Source: Ascarosepion bandense (Eukaryota > Mollusca > Cephalopoda > Sepiida > Sepiidae). Taken from it: a DNA stretch of 64,000 nucleotides. Shown in pieces: positions 45,627 to 57,320 of this stretch; positions within the stretch are counted from its first letter, which is position 1; the number at the start of each line of letters is the position of its first letter. The position numbers and the translations under genes were made by a program. Under the pieces are notes generated by a model. That model saw nothing but the letters and a program-made list of their open reading frames with translations. It searched no databases and had not been told where the DNA came from. The stretch spans positions 3,808,001-3,872,000 of the forward strand of contig JBBBDQ010000310.1 of NCBI GenBank assembly GCA_037127315.1, read 5' to 3'.

Positions 45627-47737
45627 AGGAAAAACTATTAAAAAGTTCTAAGTTTAAAAATGTATTTTTTTGACAGTATTTGTTTATTTCTATTATTATA
45701 TTTTATATTTCAGACTGTCCTCGGTCCTTCATCAGAAACAGATGATTTTAAAATTTAAATTAGAAACATATTTCGCAAGAGCATCCATGGAGAGAGATTG
45801 TTTACATCATGTGACGCAGAAAGTGACAGATTTTTTTTTAAATATTTGTAAACATAAACCTAAACCTATCTTTAATAATATTTATAAATTTTGTTTTAGA
45901 GAAAAAAATTTTTAATTTATAAAATTTCAAAAGCCCTTAAAATCACACCACCTGGCAGACCCATAATATCAGGCATTGGTACCCTCACAGAACTTATATC
46001 TGGGTACATAGACAATATCCTAAAACCTTTATTGCCTGACAAATTACAAAACATTAACTTAGTCCACGATAATAATATCCTAGTAACGATGGATGTTACG
46101 TCTCTGTACACAAACATTCCACATGTTGAAGCTTGCCATGAGTTCATTAGTAAAAGCAAACTACCTAACAACCAAATCACAGATATATGCCAATTAATAA
46201 ATTTCATTTTAACACACAATAATTTTAAATTCAACAACAAACACTATTTACAGATTAGTGGCACAGCAATGGGCACAAAAATGGCACCTAGTTATGCCAA
46301 TATCTTTATGCACATTCTAGAAAGAAAGATACTAGACAATTCACAATATAAACCATCACATTATTTTGGATACATTGATGACATTTTATTATGGACTCAT
46401 GGATTAGAAAAATTAAAAAACTTTTTTACTTTCTGCAACAACTTCCACAATACAATTAAATTTACCATGGAGCACTCATACATATCCGTCCCTTTCTTAG
46501 ACGTCATGATAAAATTAAACAAACATACACTTTCCACCAGTCTCTACAACAAACCCACAAACCAACATAAATTCCTACACATTAACAGTTGTCATCCTCT
46601 TAAATTAAAAAAAATCTATCGTATGCAACTCATTTCTAAGAATCAAACGCATATGCTCAGACCATCCAGATTTTCTAAACAACATTAACAACCTAACAAA
46701 GCAATTTCTAAAAAATGATAAAAGAAGCACTAAATAAAACCATCCACATAAATCATAACACACTTCTCACATACAAGAAAAGAAAAAACAACAACCGAAT
46801 TACCATGGTTTTTAACCACAATCAATATTCCCACACACTTATCAAAAATTTAAAAAATGATTACAAGAACCTCCAATCAAACCAAAAAAATCAAAGACAT
46901 TTTCAATAAACCACCCATAAATGCAATGAAACAAACACCCAACCTATTAACTATCCTCACTTCTACCAAATATCTAAAAAATACAAACCTATCAGGGAAT
47001 TTAAAATGTCAGAAACCCCTGTATTTAATTTGTAAACATTTAGTAAACAACACAATATTCTCTGTACCCAACACCAAAATCAAATTGCACCCACCATGCC
47101 TCACCTGTGACAGCCAAAACATTATATATTTTCTCTTTTGTTCAGTATGTCCAAATAGTGGATATATTGGTGAATCTGGTAATAGCTTTAGATTTCGTTT
47201 CAATAATCACAAACTTAGCATACTCCAGAACAATCAATACTCCCCAATAGCAGTTCACTTCAATCAACCGGGTCACACTTCAGAAAACTGCAAATGTTTA
47301 CTAATAGACTCTGATTTTAGTTCTACACACTCACGCAAAAAGAAAGAAAAATACTGGATTTTAAAATTAAATACACACAAGCTAGGGTTAAATAGGGACT
47401 TTAGGTGTTTTGAATCTTTACAAATATTTCAATAGCTAAATTTTTTTAGATACAATTAAAAAAATTTTTTCTCTCAAACAAAATTTATAAGTATTACTAA
47501 AGATAGGTTTACGTTTACAAATATTTTTTTTTAAAAATCTGTCACTTTCTGCGTCATGTGATGTAAACAATCTCTCTCCATGGATGCTCTTGCAAAATAC
47601 GTTTCTAATTTAAATTTTAAAATCATTTGTTTCTGATGAAGGACCGAGGACAGTCTGAAATATAAAATATAATAATAGAAATAGACAAATACTGTCAAAA
47701 AATACATTTTTAAACTTAGAACTTTTTAATAGTTTTT

Positions 47738-47740
<3 letters not shown>
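45627..47740 (+). mobile_element. Penelope-like element (RT + GIY-YIG), frameshifted, with inverted arms
   Basis: Inverted arms of about 290 bp (45627-45921 and 47450-47740) bound a coding region. From ~45913 the frame reads GRPIISGIGTLTE, then DVTSLYTNIPHVEACHEFI, GTAMGTKMAPSYANIFMHIL, YIDDILL (catalytic DD intact) and FLDVMIKLN. This order is the Penelope reverse transcriptase. Frame changes occur near 46638, 46712 and 46870. The last frame carries CLTCDSQNIIYFLFCSVC, GYIGESGN, RFRFNNHK and HFNQPGH, the linker and GIY-YIG endonuclease typical of EN(+) Penelope elements. The right arm abuts a (TA)n tract. The DD and GIY-YIG residues are intact, but the frameshifts make the copy inactive. Confidence 0.92.
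47625..47700 (+). ncRNA. Candidate hammerhead ribozyme in a Penelope arm
   Basis: Hammerhead core pieces lie in the right spacing. CTGATGA (47633-47639) is followed by a stem II candidate GGAC/GTCT with loop CGAGGACA. Then come GAAA (47657-47660), a short stem III A-T-A/T-A-T with a 5-nt loop (47660-47670), and a UA cleavage dinucleotide (47670-47671). Stem I could pair 47625-47632 (ATTTGTTT) with 47683-47690 (AGACAAAT), leaving an 11-nt bulge. Hammerheads are known in the terminal repeats of Penelope-like elements. Stem II has an unpaired A next to the core and stem I is bulged, so activity is uncertain. The left arm has the same motif on the minus strand (45729-45735). Confidence 0.45.

Positions 47741-47773
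<33 letters not shown>
47741..47773. repeat. (TA)n microsatellite at the Penelope right edge
   Basis: TA repeats begin at the last base of the element. A shorter (TA)n lies at 45576-45593 on the left. Confidence 0.9.
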
Positions 47774-47776
<3 letters not shown>

Positions 47777-48339
47777 TTAAGGTATGCTATATTTATGGGT
47801 AAAAGTATTCAATATCAGATATAGACAGCTTGGAGATCGCATTCAACCATGAAATAGACTTTTGCTACTCTTTGTTGACCTCAGTGTCCAATCCTATATA
47901 TATATTGTATCTATATTACTAAAAAAAAATTACTTTTAGTGGCTACACATATTTTGGATGCTATCTCTATTTTTTTTAAACAGTGAAATTAATATCAACC
48001 AATCTAGACTGAGAAGCCCTACTAAAGAAAGGCAAGAATCAAACCTGTATCCTATTTTCCATCAGGGGAATTGTTTCTATAACCGAAATGTGCCTTTACC
48101 AATTTGTCTATGAAATCTGCATTGATAAAGTATAAAACTGAAGCCAGCAGATATAGATTTTGAGAAAAATAGGGCTTGATTAAACCAGTAATTCTAATCT
48201 TGTTCTATTAACACAGATTTATTTTTAGTAGTATTTCTTAATCTAAGCTGGTTATTATTTTCATTAAGAACAGGGAAAGCAACTTAAATGCATCTAACCA
48301 CGAATATATATAATGGCTGACCATTCGTATTCAAGGAAA

Positions 48340-48774
48340 CCCATCTACCAGGAAGGCTAGCTAATTCCCGTTGCAGATGCTTGCTCAGACAGACTTGTTC
48401 AACACCCACATAGCCCACTTATGGTTTATACTACAATTATGCTGAGTTACAGTTTCTGGAGAGAGGGCACATTATTCAGTCTGAACAACAACAGTCTAAA
48501 CAACAGACTGAACAAGGCCAGACCACTCAAACCCTCAGTCATGGTGACTTCAAACTAGCACAATCATTGATGACTCCTCAAAGGGAGCCATTTACCCAAA
48601 TTCACCTGCCAGTGATATGGTTTTCAGGCACTTTCCAAAGGTGTCACATGCTGGGATCGCTTCTTCCAGACCAACATCAAGAAGTCACCTCCCTGACAAA
48701 TCAGTCATGGTGAGATCCGACCCTGAGTTTCATGGTCAGAGAGTGAACATTTTAACCACTCAGTCATGCGCCCC
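48340..48774 (-). mobile_element. tRNA-derived SINE (family B), minus strand
   Basis: The reverse complement starts at 48774 with GGGGCGCATGACTGAGTGGT then TAAAATG (A box like tRNA-Leu/Ser: TGACTGAGTGGTTAAA), followed by CAGGGTCGGATCTCACC (B-box-like). The body continues to around 48340. The head differs from family A, so this is a second SINE family. The 3' limit is approximate. Confidence 0.6.
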
Positions 48775-49590
48775 AAAATTGAAATTATTTATAGTCTTTT
48801 TTTTAAAGTTTTGCATGGTTTTCTGGGTTTTATATGTGAATCTGAGCTATTTGGTAGGCTAATATTTACCCAGATATTCTAAATTACTACTTGTACCTAG
48901 TAACATTAAATAATAGGGAGAGGTAATATACCATCAAATATGTTATCTTGTGTTAATGCTGATATTTAAAAAGACTTTACTTATTTTCACATAGCTTAAG
49001 GTTTTAACTTCAATATCTTTGTATAAAAGTAAAGTATATGATAGCCCTACTTAAATATAACCTATTTAGATTTTAGAAATATAATAAAAATAATAAAAAT
49101 AGATTCAAGTTACAATTCAAGGAACATAGACTGCAAATTCAAATTATAAAATCTAATAATTCTTTTTAATTAATATTCAAAAACACAATTGGTTAAGATT
49201 AATTCATTGTGTAAGTTCTCTGTTTGTTGGACAGTTTTTCAAACAATTGATGAAAGCTAACTTGAAAAGAATGTTTGCAGATAAATATTTAACAAACCTT
49301 TGTTTATTATGTAACCAATTTATTGCTGTGTTAATGTATATCTATGTTCATTTTAGAATGATTGCAAAGATCCTTTCTTGCTGATTTGTTAAAGTGAATG
49401 ATAATAAAGAATAGAATTAAATGGCATAAATGTAGAGTAGAGAAAGAAATGGTTAATCAGAAAAGCAAATGGAACATGATAGATATTTTCTCATGATTTC
49501 ATTTGTAATTTTTAATGATTATTAATAATAATTATTGTATATAATGTTTATTTCTTAATTCTGAAGTTTGTCTTCATTTTATCTTTTCAG

Positions 49591-49818
49591 TATAACATTG
49601 ATTGTCGATCATCATCAATCCCATCTTATAAATGGCGTGGCAGCTCCCAACGTTTGGATGTCCAGGCTAATGGCAGTACAGACTTTGGCAGTGAATCAGG
49701 CAGCAGCAGTACTACCAATACAGCACCACCCTCCCTTCAAAACTCATACACAGAGGGACTTTATCGTAGTTCCTCCCTTAACAAGCCTCTATCCAGCATT
49801 GGACTCTTAGATTCTTGA
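49591..49818 (+). CDS. CTNNAL1: Alpha-catulin terminal exon, serine-rich tail and stop
   Basis: 76 codons including TGA (49816-49818). The acceptor is ATCTTTTCAG. The reading frame continues directly from ...SFICATK: YNIDCRSSSIPSYKWRGSSQ, then RLDVQANGSTDFGSESGSSS, TTNTAPPSLQNSYTEGLYRS and SSLNKPLSSIGLLDS. About 30% of residues are Ser or Thr, so the tail is probably disordered and open to phosphorylation. YKWRGSSQ is reminiscent of the W-K/R position after the last helix in alpha-catenin (VSWKMKAPEKK). The tail has no counterpart in the vertebrate catulin C-terminus that I recall. A 3'UTR follows. Confidence 0.9.
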   Translation, partial: YNIDCRSSSIPSYKWRGSSQRLDVQANGSTDFGSESGSSSTTNTAPPSLQNSYTEGLYRSSSLNKPLSSIGLLDS

Positions 49819-49970
49819 AGAATAGGATGTTTTCTGGAATCATCCCAGCAACTATTGCAGGGGGAAAGGACACTAGAAAACTTGCTTACTTTGAATTTGG
49901 AGTGTAATGCTGAGAAATCAAATTTTGTATCGGGAATAATTGAAATAAAGAAGAAAATGCATTACAATGG
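49819..49970 (+). other. 3'UTR with polyadenylation signal
   Basis: AATAAA at 49944-49949, 126 bases after the stop, is the first good poly(A) signal. Further AATAAA-like motifs lie downstream (about 50865 and 50982), so longer UTR forms are possible. Confidence 0.5.
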
Positions 49971-52453
49971 AGGCTTATTTGCTCAGGTGACACAAGTTTG
50001 AGGTGCAATTAAAAGAAAAAAATGGTCAGAATTCTTGAAATGAAACTCAAGAAAATTTAGGTTAATAAAAACAAAGAAAAGTAAAAAAAAGAAGAAAAAG
50101 ATAAGTTATCAATAAATTAAATGGTTAACATTATCTAAGATAAACGATAAACGACCCACCAACAAATACATGCAACATTCTCTTCTGTGATATTGAAATA
50201 ATTTCAATTTCGTATATGGGAGCCTGTTTTGTATCTAAATTTTTTATATGTGTGTGTGTGGATTGGTTTGCCATTTATTAGTATGTATATCTACCTATCC
50301 ATCCATCTGTCTATCTCGATCTGTTTGTATTTTTCAGTTTCATCTTTTTGATTATATATTTGCCTGCTTATGTGTCTATCAAAAATTAACACGTTGATAT
50401 TGTGTTTGTGACACATTCACTTACCCTCCTCACTAAAGTCACACTTAACATACAACTGCTACTGAATATTCATAGTTTTATTAGTTTGGCTATGGGATAA
50501 ACACTTATACACTAAGATTCCTAAATGATTAAGTGCACTTGCCTATTCTACATGGCACTCTAATTAACTATAGACTCTTATTGGGCACTTTATCAACCTG
50601 GTGACTTCAATGCTGACTATTACCATTTGAATATCACTGAAAAAATTGTGCTGTTAGATTACTCATTTTACTAAAGGGTTATGTTAAGTAAACAATACAT
50701 ATATTTTAATCATGACATCTAACTTGTAAGTTTGTATGAGGGATGCTGAAAACTCCTCGGTCTGTCCAAGAAGGAACTTTCTAAAAAAACGTCTGATGTT
50801 TAGTCATTTAATCAAATTTTTGTGGATATGCATCAGGCTGAGAACTTTTTACCAAGAAACATTAAATAAAAAACCTACTGAAATTTTAATGAAACACACA
50901 AAATTAATTGCATTGACTTGTGAAAAACACTTTCATTCATTAGTCATGGCTAGTGCTAAATGGGATAAGTTTTCATAATAAATGAAGAAAAACAAATGGT
51001 AATGTTGTTTCTCACACCCTCCCTTTTTTGCCAATAGTTAATGTTTGGCATCTGAGATTAGGTGTTGTAACTATTTACAGTATTCAACCCTCCTCTTTAT
51101 TGTCATATTCACATCCTTTTGGATGCTGTATGCTCCAGCCTTCTTCAGTTGATATACATTGAAATTTCAAACCTCATGGATAAGAGTGTTGGTTGAAGTA
51201 ATTCAGTGACTTGACCCAACGTGCTGTGAGTTCAATACCTGGCCACAGCAGAGGTGAACAAAAACTTAGTTGAGTTACTAAATGAAAATAACTGAAACCA
51301 AAATATTCAGAAAAAGCATGTCATGTGGAACTATAACAATTTACCCCATGGACTAAAAGGGTTTTGTTTCAAAATTCTAATGTATGCAATGGAGTGTACA
51401 ATGGCCAAAACATTGTGAATATGACATAAAGATGAAGACAATAGTGCGAATAATGTAAATAGTGTAAATAGATAATATTTGTATCATCATCAGAACAATA
51501 ACTGGAATAGAACTTGTCAAGTTGTATTATTCATCATTTAACTACCAACATTTGTTGCCATAAATCTGAAGATTTATGCTAAATCTTTGGCAAGTTAAGC
51601 CAATGCCTCAGCTTTTTAAATCTATGCAACAGATGATGATATTGGCTCTGGTATGTACACTTGTCATACAAATTAATCGATGCTATTGTAATATCTAATT
51701 ATTTTAATACATATTTCACACAAGATACTCAACCTCCAAGATTCACATGTTATTAAATGTACAGTTGCTCTATGAAAATTCTTTTTCTGTCTTTCCTATT
51801 AAACTCCTGTTTGCATTCTAACTTTGCTCAATATCTGCAACATTTTACCAACTACACAAACCACACTTTTGTGCACTGGAGTTTTGATGCTTAATTGATA
51901 GTGTTTTCAAAGTTTGCAAAATTATATTTTTGATGTCTGTACTTTTTCTTCTTAGATCAATTTCTATCTTTCAAATTCTGTCTACACCATCAGTTTATTT
52001 CTTTTAAATAAAGTAAAACAGATTAAAAATACCTTTGCTCCTAAACTTTGACCTGTCAGTCAGTGCACTGCACTAGCTGCCAAAAATGTGGCTGCAATTG
52101 CAACAAGCACTAAAGTCTAGTAAGTACATAACGTTTATATATAATACACATGCATGCACATATGTGGTACAAGGATTAGCAAGCGATACATCATTTCTGG
52201 TAGATTAATCATCTTGTACCAATCTAAATTAACCTAATAACTCCTAATAGTGTGTGCATAAACAGCACTTTATGTGCAACAAATACTGCACATATGAATA
52301 TGGTATTGGTCAGTGTTTAATATCTTTTTCAAATTAGACTTAACCCTAAAACATTTTTTATGATTTTATTTTACAAAGAATTGCTGAAAATATTTTTGGT
52401 CCAACCAAAGAGGAATTTAAAAAACAAAAACAAATTTGATTTATTTACCCAAT

Positions 52454-52514
<61 letters not shown>

Positions 52515-54748
52515 TTTTTACTCATGTTAATAGCTTCTGCTTATTTTCCTGAAATGAATTCCATGTTTCAAATTACATTGCAATAAATATATGAAGGCAT
52601 TATGTACTTTGTTCAAATGATGCATTTTCTAACACAATTATCAGCTGATGATAAAATAAAGTGTAGATATTCTGTAGAGATACATATAATTTATATAATG
52701 AAGGGAGATATATTTCCCTTCATTATTTTCTTTTATTCCTGGAAATATATTTTTCTTCAGCAAACTAATCTTCTATTCTATATTTTGTTGTGTACACTTG
52801 TTTATATTTGTCTGTGTGTAGAACCTGTTTTGGTGTATTTTATTTCCTCCTGCTTTAAAAAATTCCAATCTCTTCAGAGAAGGTTCAAATGTTTGTAATA
52901 TAGTTGTAGAGCATATAAGGTACAAAAATTTAATTGGATAAGCATTTTTTTTTTTTTGTATTTGTAATAGAAATTTATCATTATTTCTCATCACTTTTGT
53001 TAAACTTGATATGTTATTTCCAATAGATTCATAGCCGTCTTTTTTTCTTTAGCAACTTCTCTGATTAATTGGTCAAAATGAACTAAGGAATATTTTAACA
53101 AGTTTCTATGATAGAATAAAGTGTATATTTAGTATTCAAATTGGTTTTTACCACATTATTTTTGCTTCAAATTGGGAGTTTACTGAAATGATTTTCCCTA
53201 CATTTTTCAAAAACCTATTAAGAAAGAAAATAACTCCTGCACAATAAGTAGCATTTATTTAATTGTAAGTATTTTGTTAACAGAATAAAAGTAAGCACCA
53301 ATGGTAAAGCTAGCATTCACAATTAAATTTACTAACATAATTGATTATATGTTATTGATAGAAAATGTTCTTGCTATTGAGAGACACTGAATGTATATTT
53401 AAAATCACTTTCTGCAAATAACAAGAGAATATATTTTTTAAAAAGTTTTAATTAAAACTCATTTTGTATATTATTTATATATCCAAATCATGTATCGCAT
53501 ATATTCAGAGAAATATATTTAGAGATTATAGAAATCATTTGCCTTGTTATATGTGCATACTTACTATTTTAAAATGATTTAAATTTCACTTTCTCCTGTG
53601 GGGTTTTAGGCATTCCAAGCAGTCTGCACTGATATAGGGCAAATAACACTGCTCATGTATTATATATTAAATACATTTTTAAATATACAGTAAAATATAT
53701 TATAAGTGACTATCTTAACTTTACACTAGTTTTATAATTCCCATCTACCTGGCCTGCCTGTTGATTTGAAACAGTTTGCAGGTGTGTAGTTTTCATTTAT
53801 TCCATCCTTTTCGTGTAGCTGTTGGGTTCATAAAACCTGATGATAGCCTAAGATCATGCCCTTGTGTTTAGATTGAATTAAAAAAAAATGAAATGTTGTC
53901 AACTCAACAAAGAAATTTTTTTTTAAATTCTAATATTCAATCATTTCATCAGAGTTTGAGAAGTGGGTTTTCTTTAACTTCTTGTACTTAATATATTTTT
54001 TGAAATATTTTAGTGAATTGAATAATTTATAAACACTTAATCTGAGAAAACTTTGAGGGTTTTTCTTAAAAGGTGTTAAAATTTGCTGTTATCTATTCTA
54101 GCATAGAGAATAAATTTGTTTCTATCTTGTGGATCAGAGAGGATCATGTATCAAATATTTTATACTAGAAATATATCAGAAAACCTTTTATGTTAAGAAT
54201 AATGTAATATTTGCATTGCAAAAGTCAGTTCATATCAATGAAAGACTTTTAAAAAGTATATTCTTATCATGCTGAAAATAAATTTAAACAAACTTAAGAC
54301 AAATGTCAAGTATCCAGTTAAATATACATTAGTTATCTCCCTTTAGACTATTTGTTAAAAATTAGAAAAAAATAACCTTCTTCGTAATAAGATCTATCAT
54401 TATTGAAAAGAATATAGACTCCTTTTACTTTCTCTGTACTAAGCAGTGAGAAAAATTGTGTAAAATTAATAATGATATCCTCACTTACAAAAGATGTTGT
54501 TTTCAGTTTGCTTTTATGAAAGAAAAAAAAAAGAATCTTTGTTCCTATGCTCTGTCCTATCACCAGATAGCTTGGTTTAAAAAGAAAAATGTCTCTTCAT
54601 GAGCATACCATAGTGATAGTGGATGAGTGACTCCCTTACGTGGGAGGGCTACTTTCCTATGACTGGTTGAGTAGTAACACAAGTAGTAGTAATACACTTC
54701 TTCTCATCTTTAGCAAAATGTAGTTATTTAATGACAACAAATTATGTT
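49971..54748. other. Downstream flank without recognisable genes
   Basis: AT-rich flank. It has a weak tRNA-B-box-like patch near 51225 (GTGAGTTCAATACCTGGCC), a (GT)n(TA)n(CA)n microsatellite at 52454-52514 and scattered short low-complexity reading frames that look like chance. Confidence 0.6.
52454..52514. repeat. (GT)n(TA)n(CA)n compound microsatellite
   Basis: GT, TA and CA blocks form an inverted-symmetric compound tract. Confidence 0.95.
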
Positions 54749-54927
54749 CAGGCATCCCTCAATTAATGTGCATTTAGTTAATGCATTTTCAAATAGTGCA
54801 CTAAAATGTTTATATACCAAAATTCAATTATTGCATACATAATACTTGATTAGTGCAATAAGACATTCTTCATTCTTTTTTAACCATAGTAATTTAAAAT
54901 TGATACACACTAATCGAGGGATTACTG
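54749..54927. mobile_element. Pogo/Tigger-like MITE
   Basis: The left end CAGGCATCCCTCAATTAATG then TGCAT is complementary to the right end, read on the minus strand as CAGTAATCCCTCGATTAGTG then TGTATC. The CAG(G/T)...TCCCTCGATTA(A) pattern is typical of pogo-family terminal repeats. TA follows on the right. Non-coding, 179 bp. Confidence 0.7.
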
Positions 54928-55824
54928 TATATATAGAACATGATTATTGCAAATTTTCAAACAAAAATAAGAAAAAGGAATGTAGACTTGAAAGATATTT
55001 GCAGTCTATTGATACACTGTTAAGATTCAAGATCAAACTTCATTAATAAAATATCTTCTCTTTCTAACTTATTGAGACAATTCTAATTTATTTTATGGTT
55101 GCTTTTGTCATGTACTTATAAAATCAGTTGAGCTTTTATTATATATGATGCAATTCCCTGTTAACATTGATTAGTTTTACTTATTTAGTAAAGTACTAAT
55201 AATTTTATCCTCATTATGGAAAGTTTTGATGTATTTGTGAAATCTACAAGTGATAAAAACATTTACTTTAAAGACTACATCAAGAATTTAGGAAATTCTT
55301 TTATCAATTTCACAACTTTTTAAAAATATTTATAATAGTTAATGTACAGACTATTTTTAAAAATGTAAATATTTATTCTTAGATATTTTTATAGTGAAAT
55401 GGTCAAGTTATTTAACATCATGAGAATTACATTACTTGGAATACAGACAAAATTATACTAGCTAACTATGAAAGTTTATTTTCTTGAATATTTAGTACTT
55501 GTAAAACTCCAGTTTTCGTGTGGCAATGTTTCCTTAATGGCATCATCAGGAGATAGTGATCATAGGTTCCTTTCTTAATTTATTTAATTCTATAAAGCAT
55601 AAAAGGTATAAAAGCCTGACTGTATGATTATAAGATAATTGTCTACCAGTTTACCCATGCGAGCCAGATAATCCTTGATTGACAGTAAAGTGACATGTTT
55701 AATCTTAGTATTGTTACAATCCCTGTCAGTGTTTTTAAAAGAAAAGTAAAATAATAATAATAATAATTGTTCAGTAATGTATGTATGTGTCCTGTGCAAA
55801 TATTGACTGGATCAAACATTGCTT

Positions 55825-55874
<50 letters not shown>

Positions 55875-56820
55875 TATAGATATAAACAAAAAAAAATTTG
55901 AAAAAAATGTTTAAACAAATAAATTAAGAATATATGTGACTTCTTTGAAAAGAATAGTTAATGAGATATTTACGTACTAGTTAAGTAAATGCAATTAATG
56001 TGTAATTAATCATTGATTACCACTTACCTAAATATATTTATATAGACTATGAGAAATAATTCTCATCATTAGCAGGGTCATTGCATTAATTATAAGATTA
56101 TTTAGAAATGTATTAATATCAGTTGTAATCACTGAATTTAGATACTACAATTATTATTCTAAAATACCCTATGATCTGAACTGAGAACTGTAATTGTCAA
56201 ATGCTGGTCTAATTATCCACTCATATTTCCATTAATTTATAAATAAATAAACTATAAGTGCAATTTAACCATCTAAAAACTGATTTTGTGGCAGTTTTCT
56301 TTTCTTTCTTGTAATCTTGGTCAAACTAACTGCTGTACAAGAATCCGTTAACTCTTTCAAATCTTGTAAATCCGTTCTTATTAGATATCAACTAATTGCC
56401 ACTTTCCTTCCGCTTTTGTATAAAAACATTTGAAGTTCCTTCCAGACTCTGCAACTATTATCTTTCTTGCTTTGTATATGCTACTTACACAATCTCCTTT
56501 TTTGCCTATGTTGACTACTTCAGTCTTCTGCTGTCACAAACCCAACTTCCTCTTTCTGAAATCTTAATTAAATGAAACTTTTATTCATCTTGCAATGCTG
56601 AATCTGTTTTAATTGTTTCCTTGTTTATTTAAAATATATTATTGTTGTTCTCAACAATAAAAAAAAAATTGTAAGTTTCTTATCAGTTTAAATTTTGATT
56701 CGTCTTTACCTTCCCCATTTTTTATTTTTTTTATATTTCCAATTCCTGATTGCATTTAATGCTTCAGAAATCCTGTTTAACAAAATTTCTTGAAATTAAA
56801 ACTTTCCCCCACTTTAAGAT
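54928..56820. other. AT-rich spacer
   Basis: Contains a (TA)n tract at 55831-55871. No element or gene recognised. Confidence 0.6.
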
Positions 56821-56821
56821 C

Positions 56822-57110
56822 GAGAGAGAGAGAGAGAGAAACAAAGAAAACAATTTTTTTAAAAAAAGAGACACCAACACACAAATAAAAACAAATTTTT
56901 CCCAATAAAAAAAAACCTTTGATGAACAATAACGCCATTATTTTTACTACTCAGTTTTGATGTGTAGTGAGGGGAGGCAACTATGGTCTACCCAGCTGGC
57001 CCGCCTGCTCGCCGGCCTGTTTGATGTCTGCCAGCCAATCGTGTGCTGGCACCGAACGTGCTCAGACGTCACCCAGCGCCAAATTTTTAATCTAACCAGA
57101 ACTCTGTGGA
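56822..57110. promoter_or_regulatory. GC/CpG-rich island, candidate promoter of a neighbouring gene
   Basis: A (GA)n tract (56822-56839) is followed by a sharp GC rise at about 56960-57085 (GCTGGCCCGCCTGCTCGCCG region) with about eight CpGs in 100 bp. CpG is very rare elsewhere in the window. It contains a CCAAT box (57035-57039), a near-CRE GACGTCAC (about 57065), and AACGCCATTATTTT at its left edge. This looks like an unmethylated promoter/first-exon region; direction and gene are unknown. A GC-rich repeat remnant is the alternative. Confidence 0.4.
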
Positions 57111-57320
57111 AAAAAAAAAAAAAAAGGATAAACTACTGCTTGTCATGTTTTCTTCTTTCTGTAGTGACAGCTAACATCATTTTTTTTTTTAATTTTTCTT
57201 ATTTTTATTTTGCTGCTGTTTTACAGACACAGTGTCACTGACTGAAAAGAAGTTTTAATGTCATTCAATAAAATATGAAAAGTTTTAAATATTTTCTTGA
57301 GTATCATTATTTTCTACGAG

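Larger units (their letters stand above)
41848..49590 (+). other. Last intron (7.7 kb)
   Basis: GTAAGA...TCTTTTCAG. It holds the RTE-like LINE (43065-44120), the Penelope-like element (45627-47740) and a minus-strand SINE (48340-48774). The stretches 41850-43060, 44130-45570 and 48780-49580 show no recognisable element. Confidence 0.8.

Noticed and set aside
48700..48774. tRNA gene on the minus strand
   Set aside because: It has A- and B-box-like blocks, but the cloverleaf is not complete and a SINE body follows. Called as SINE.
50737..50985. GAGGGATGCTGAAAACTCC resembling a mariner terminal repeat
   Set aside because: No matching inverted end and no transposase similarity found downstream.
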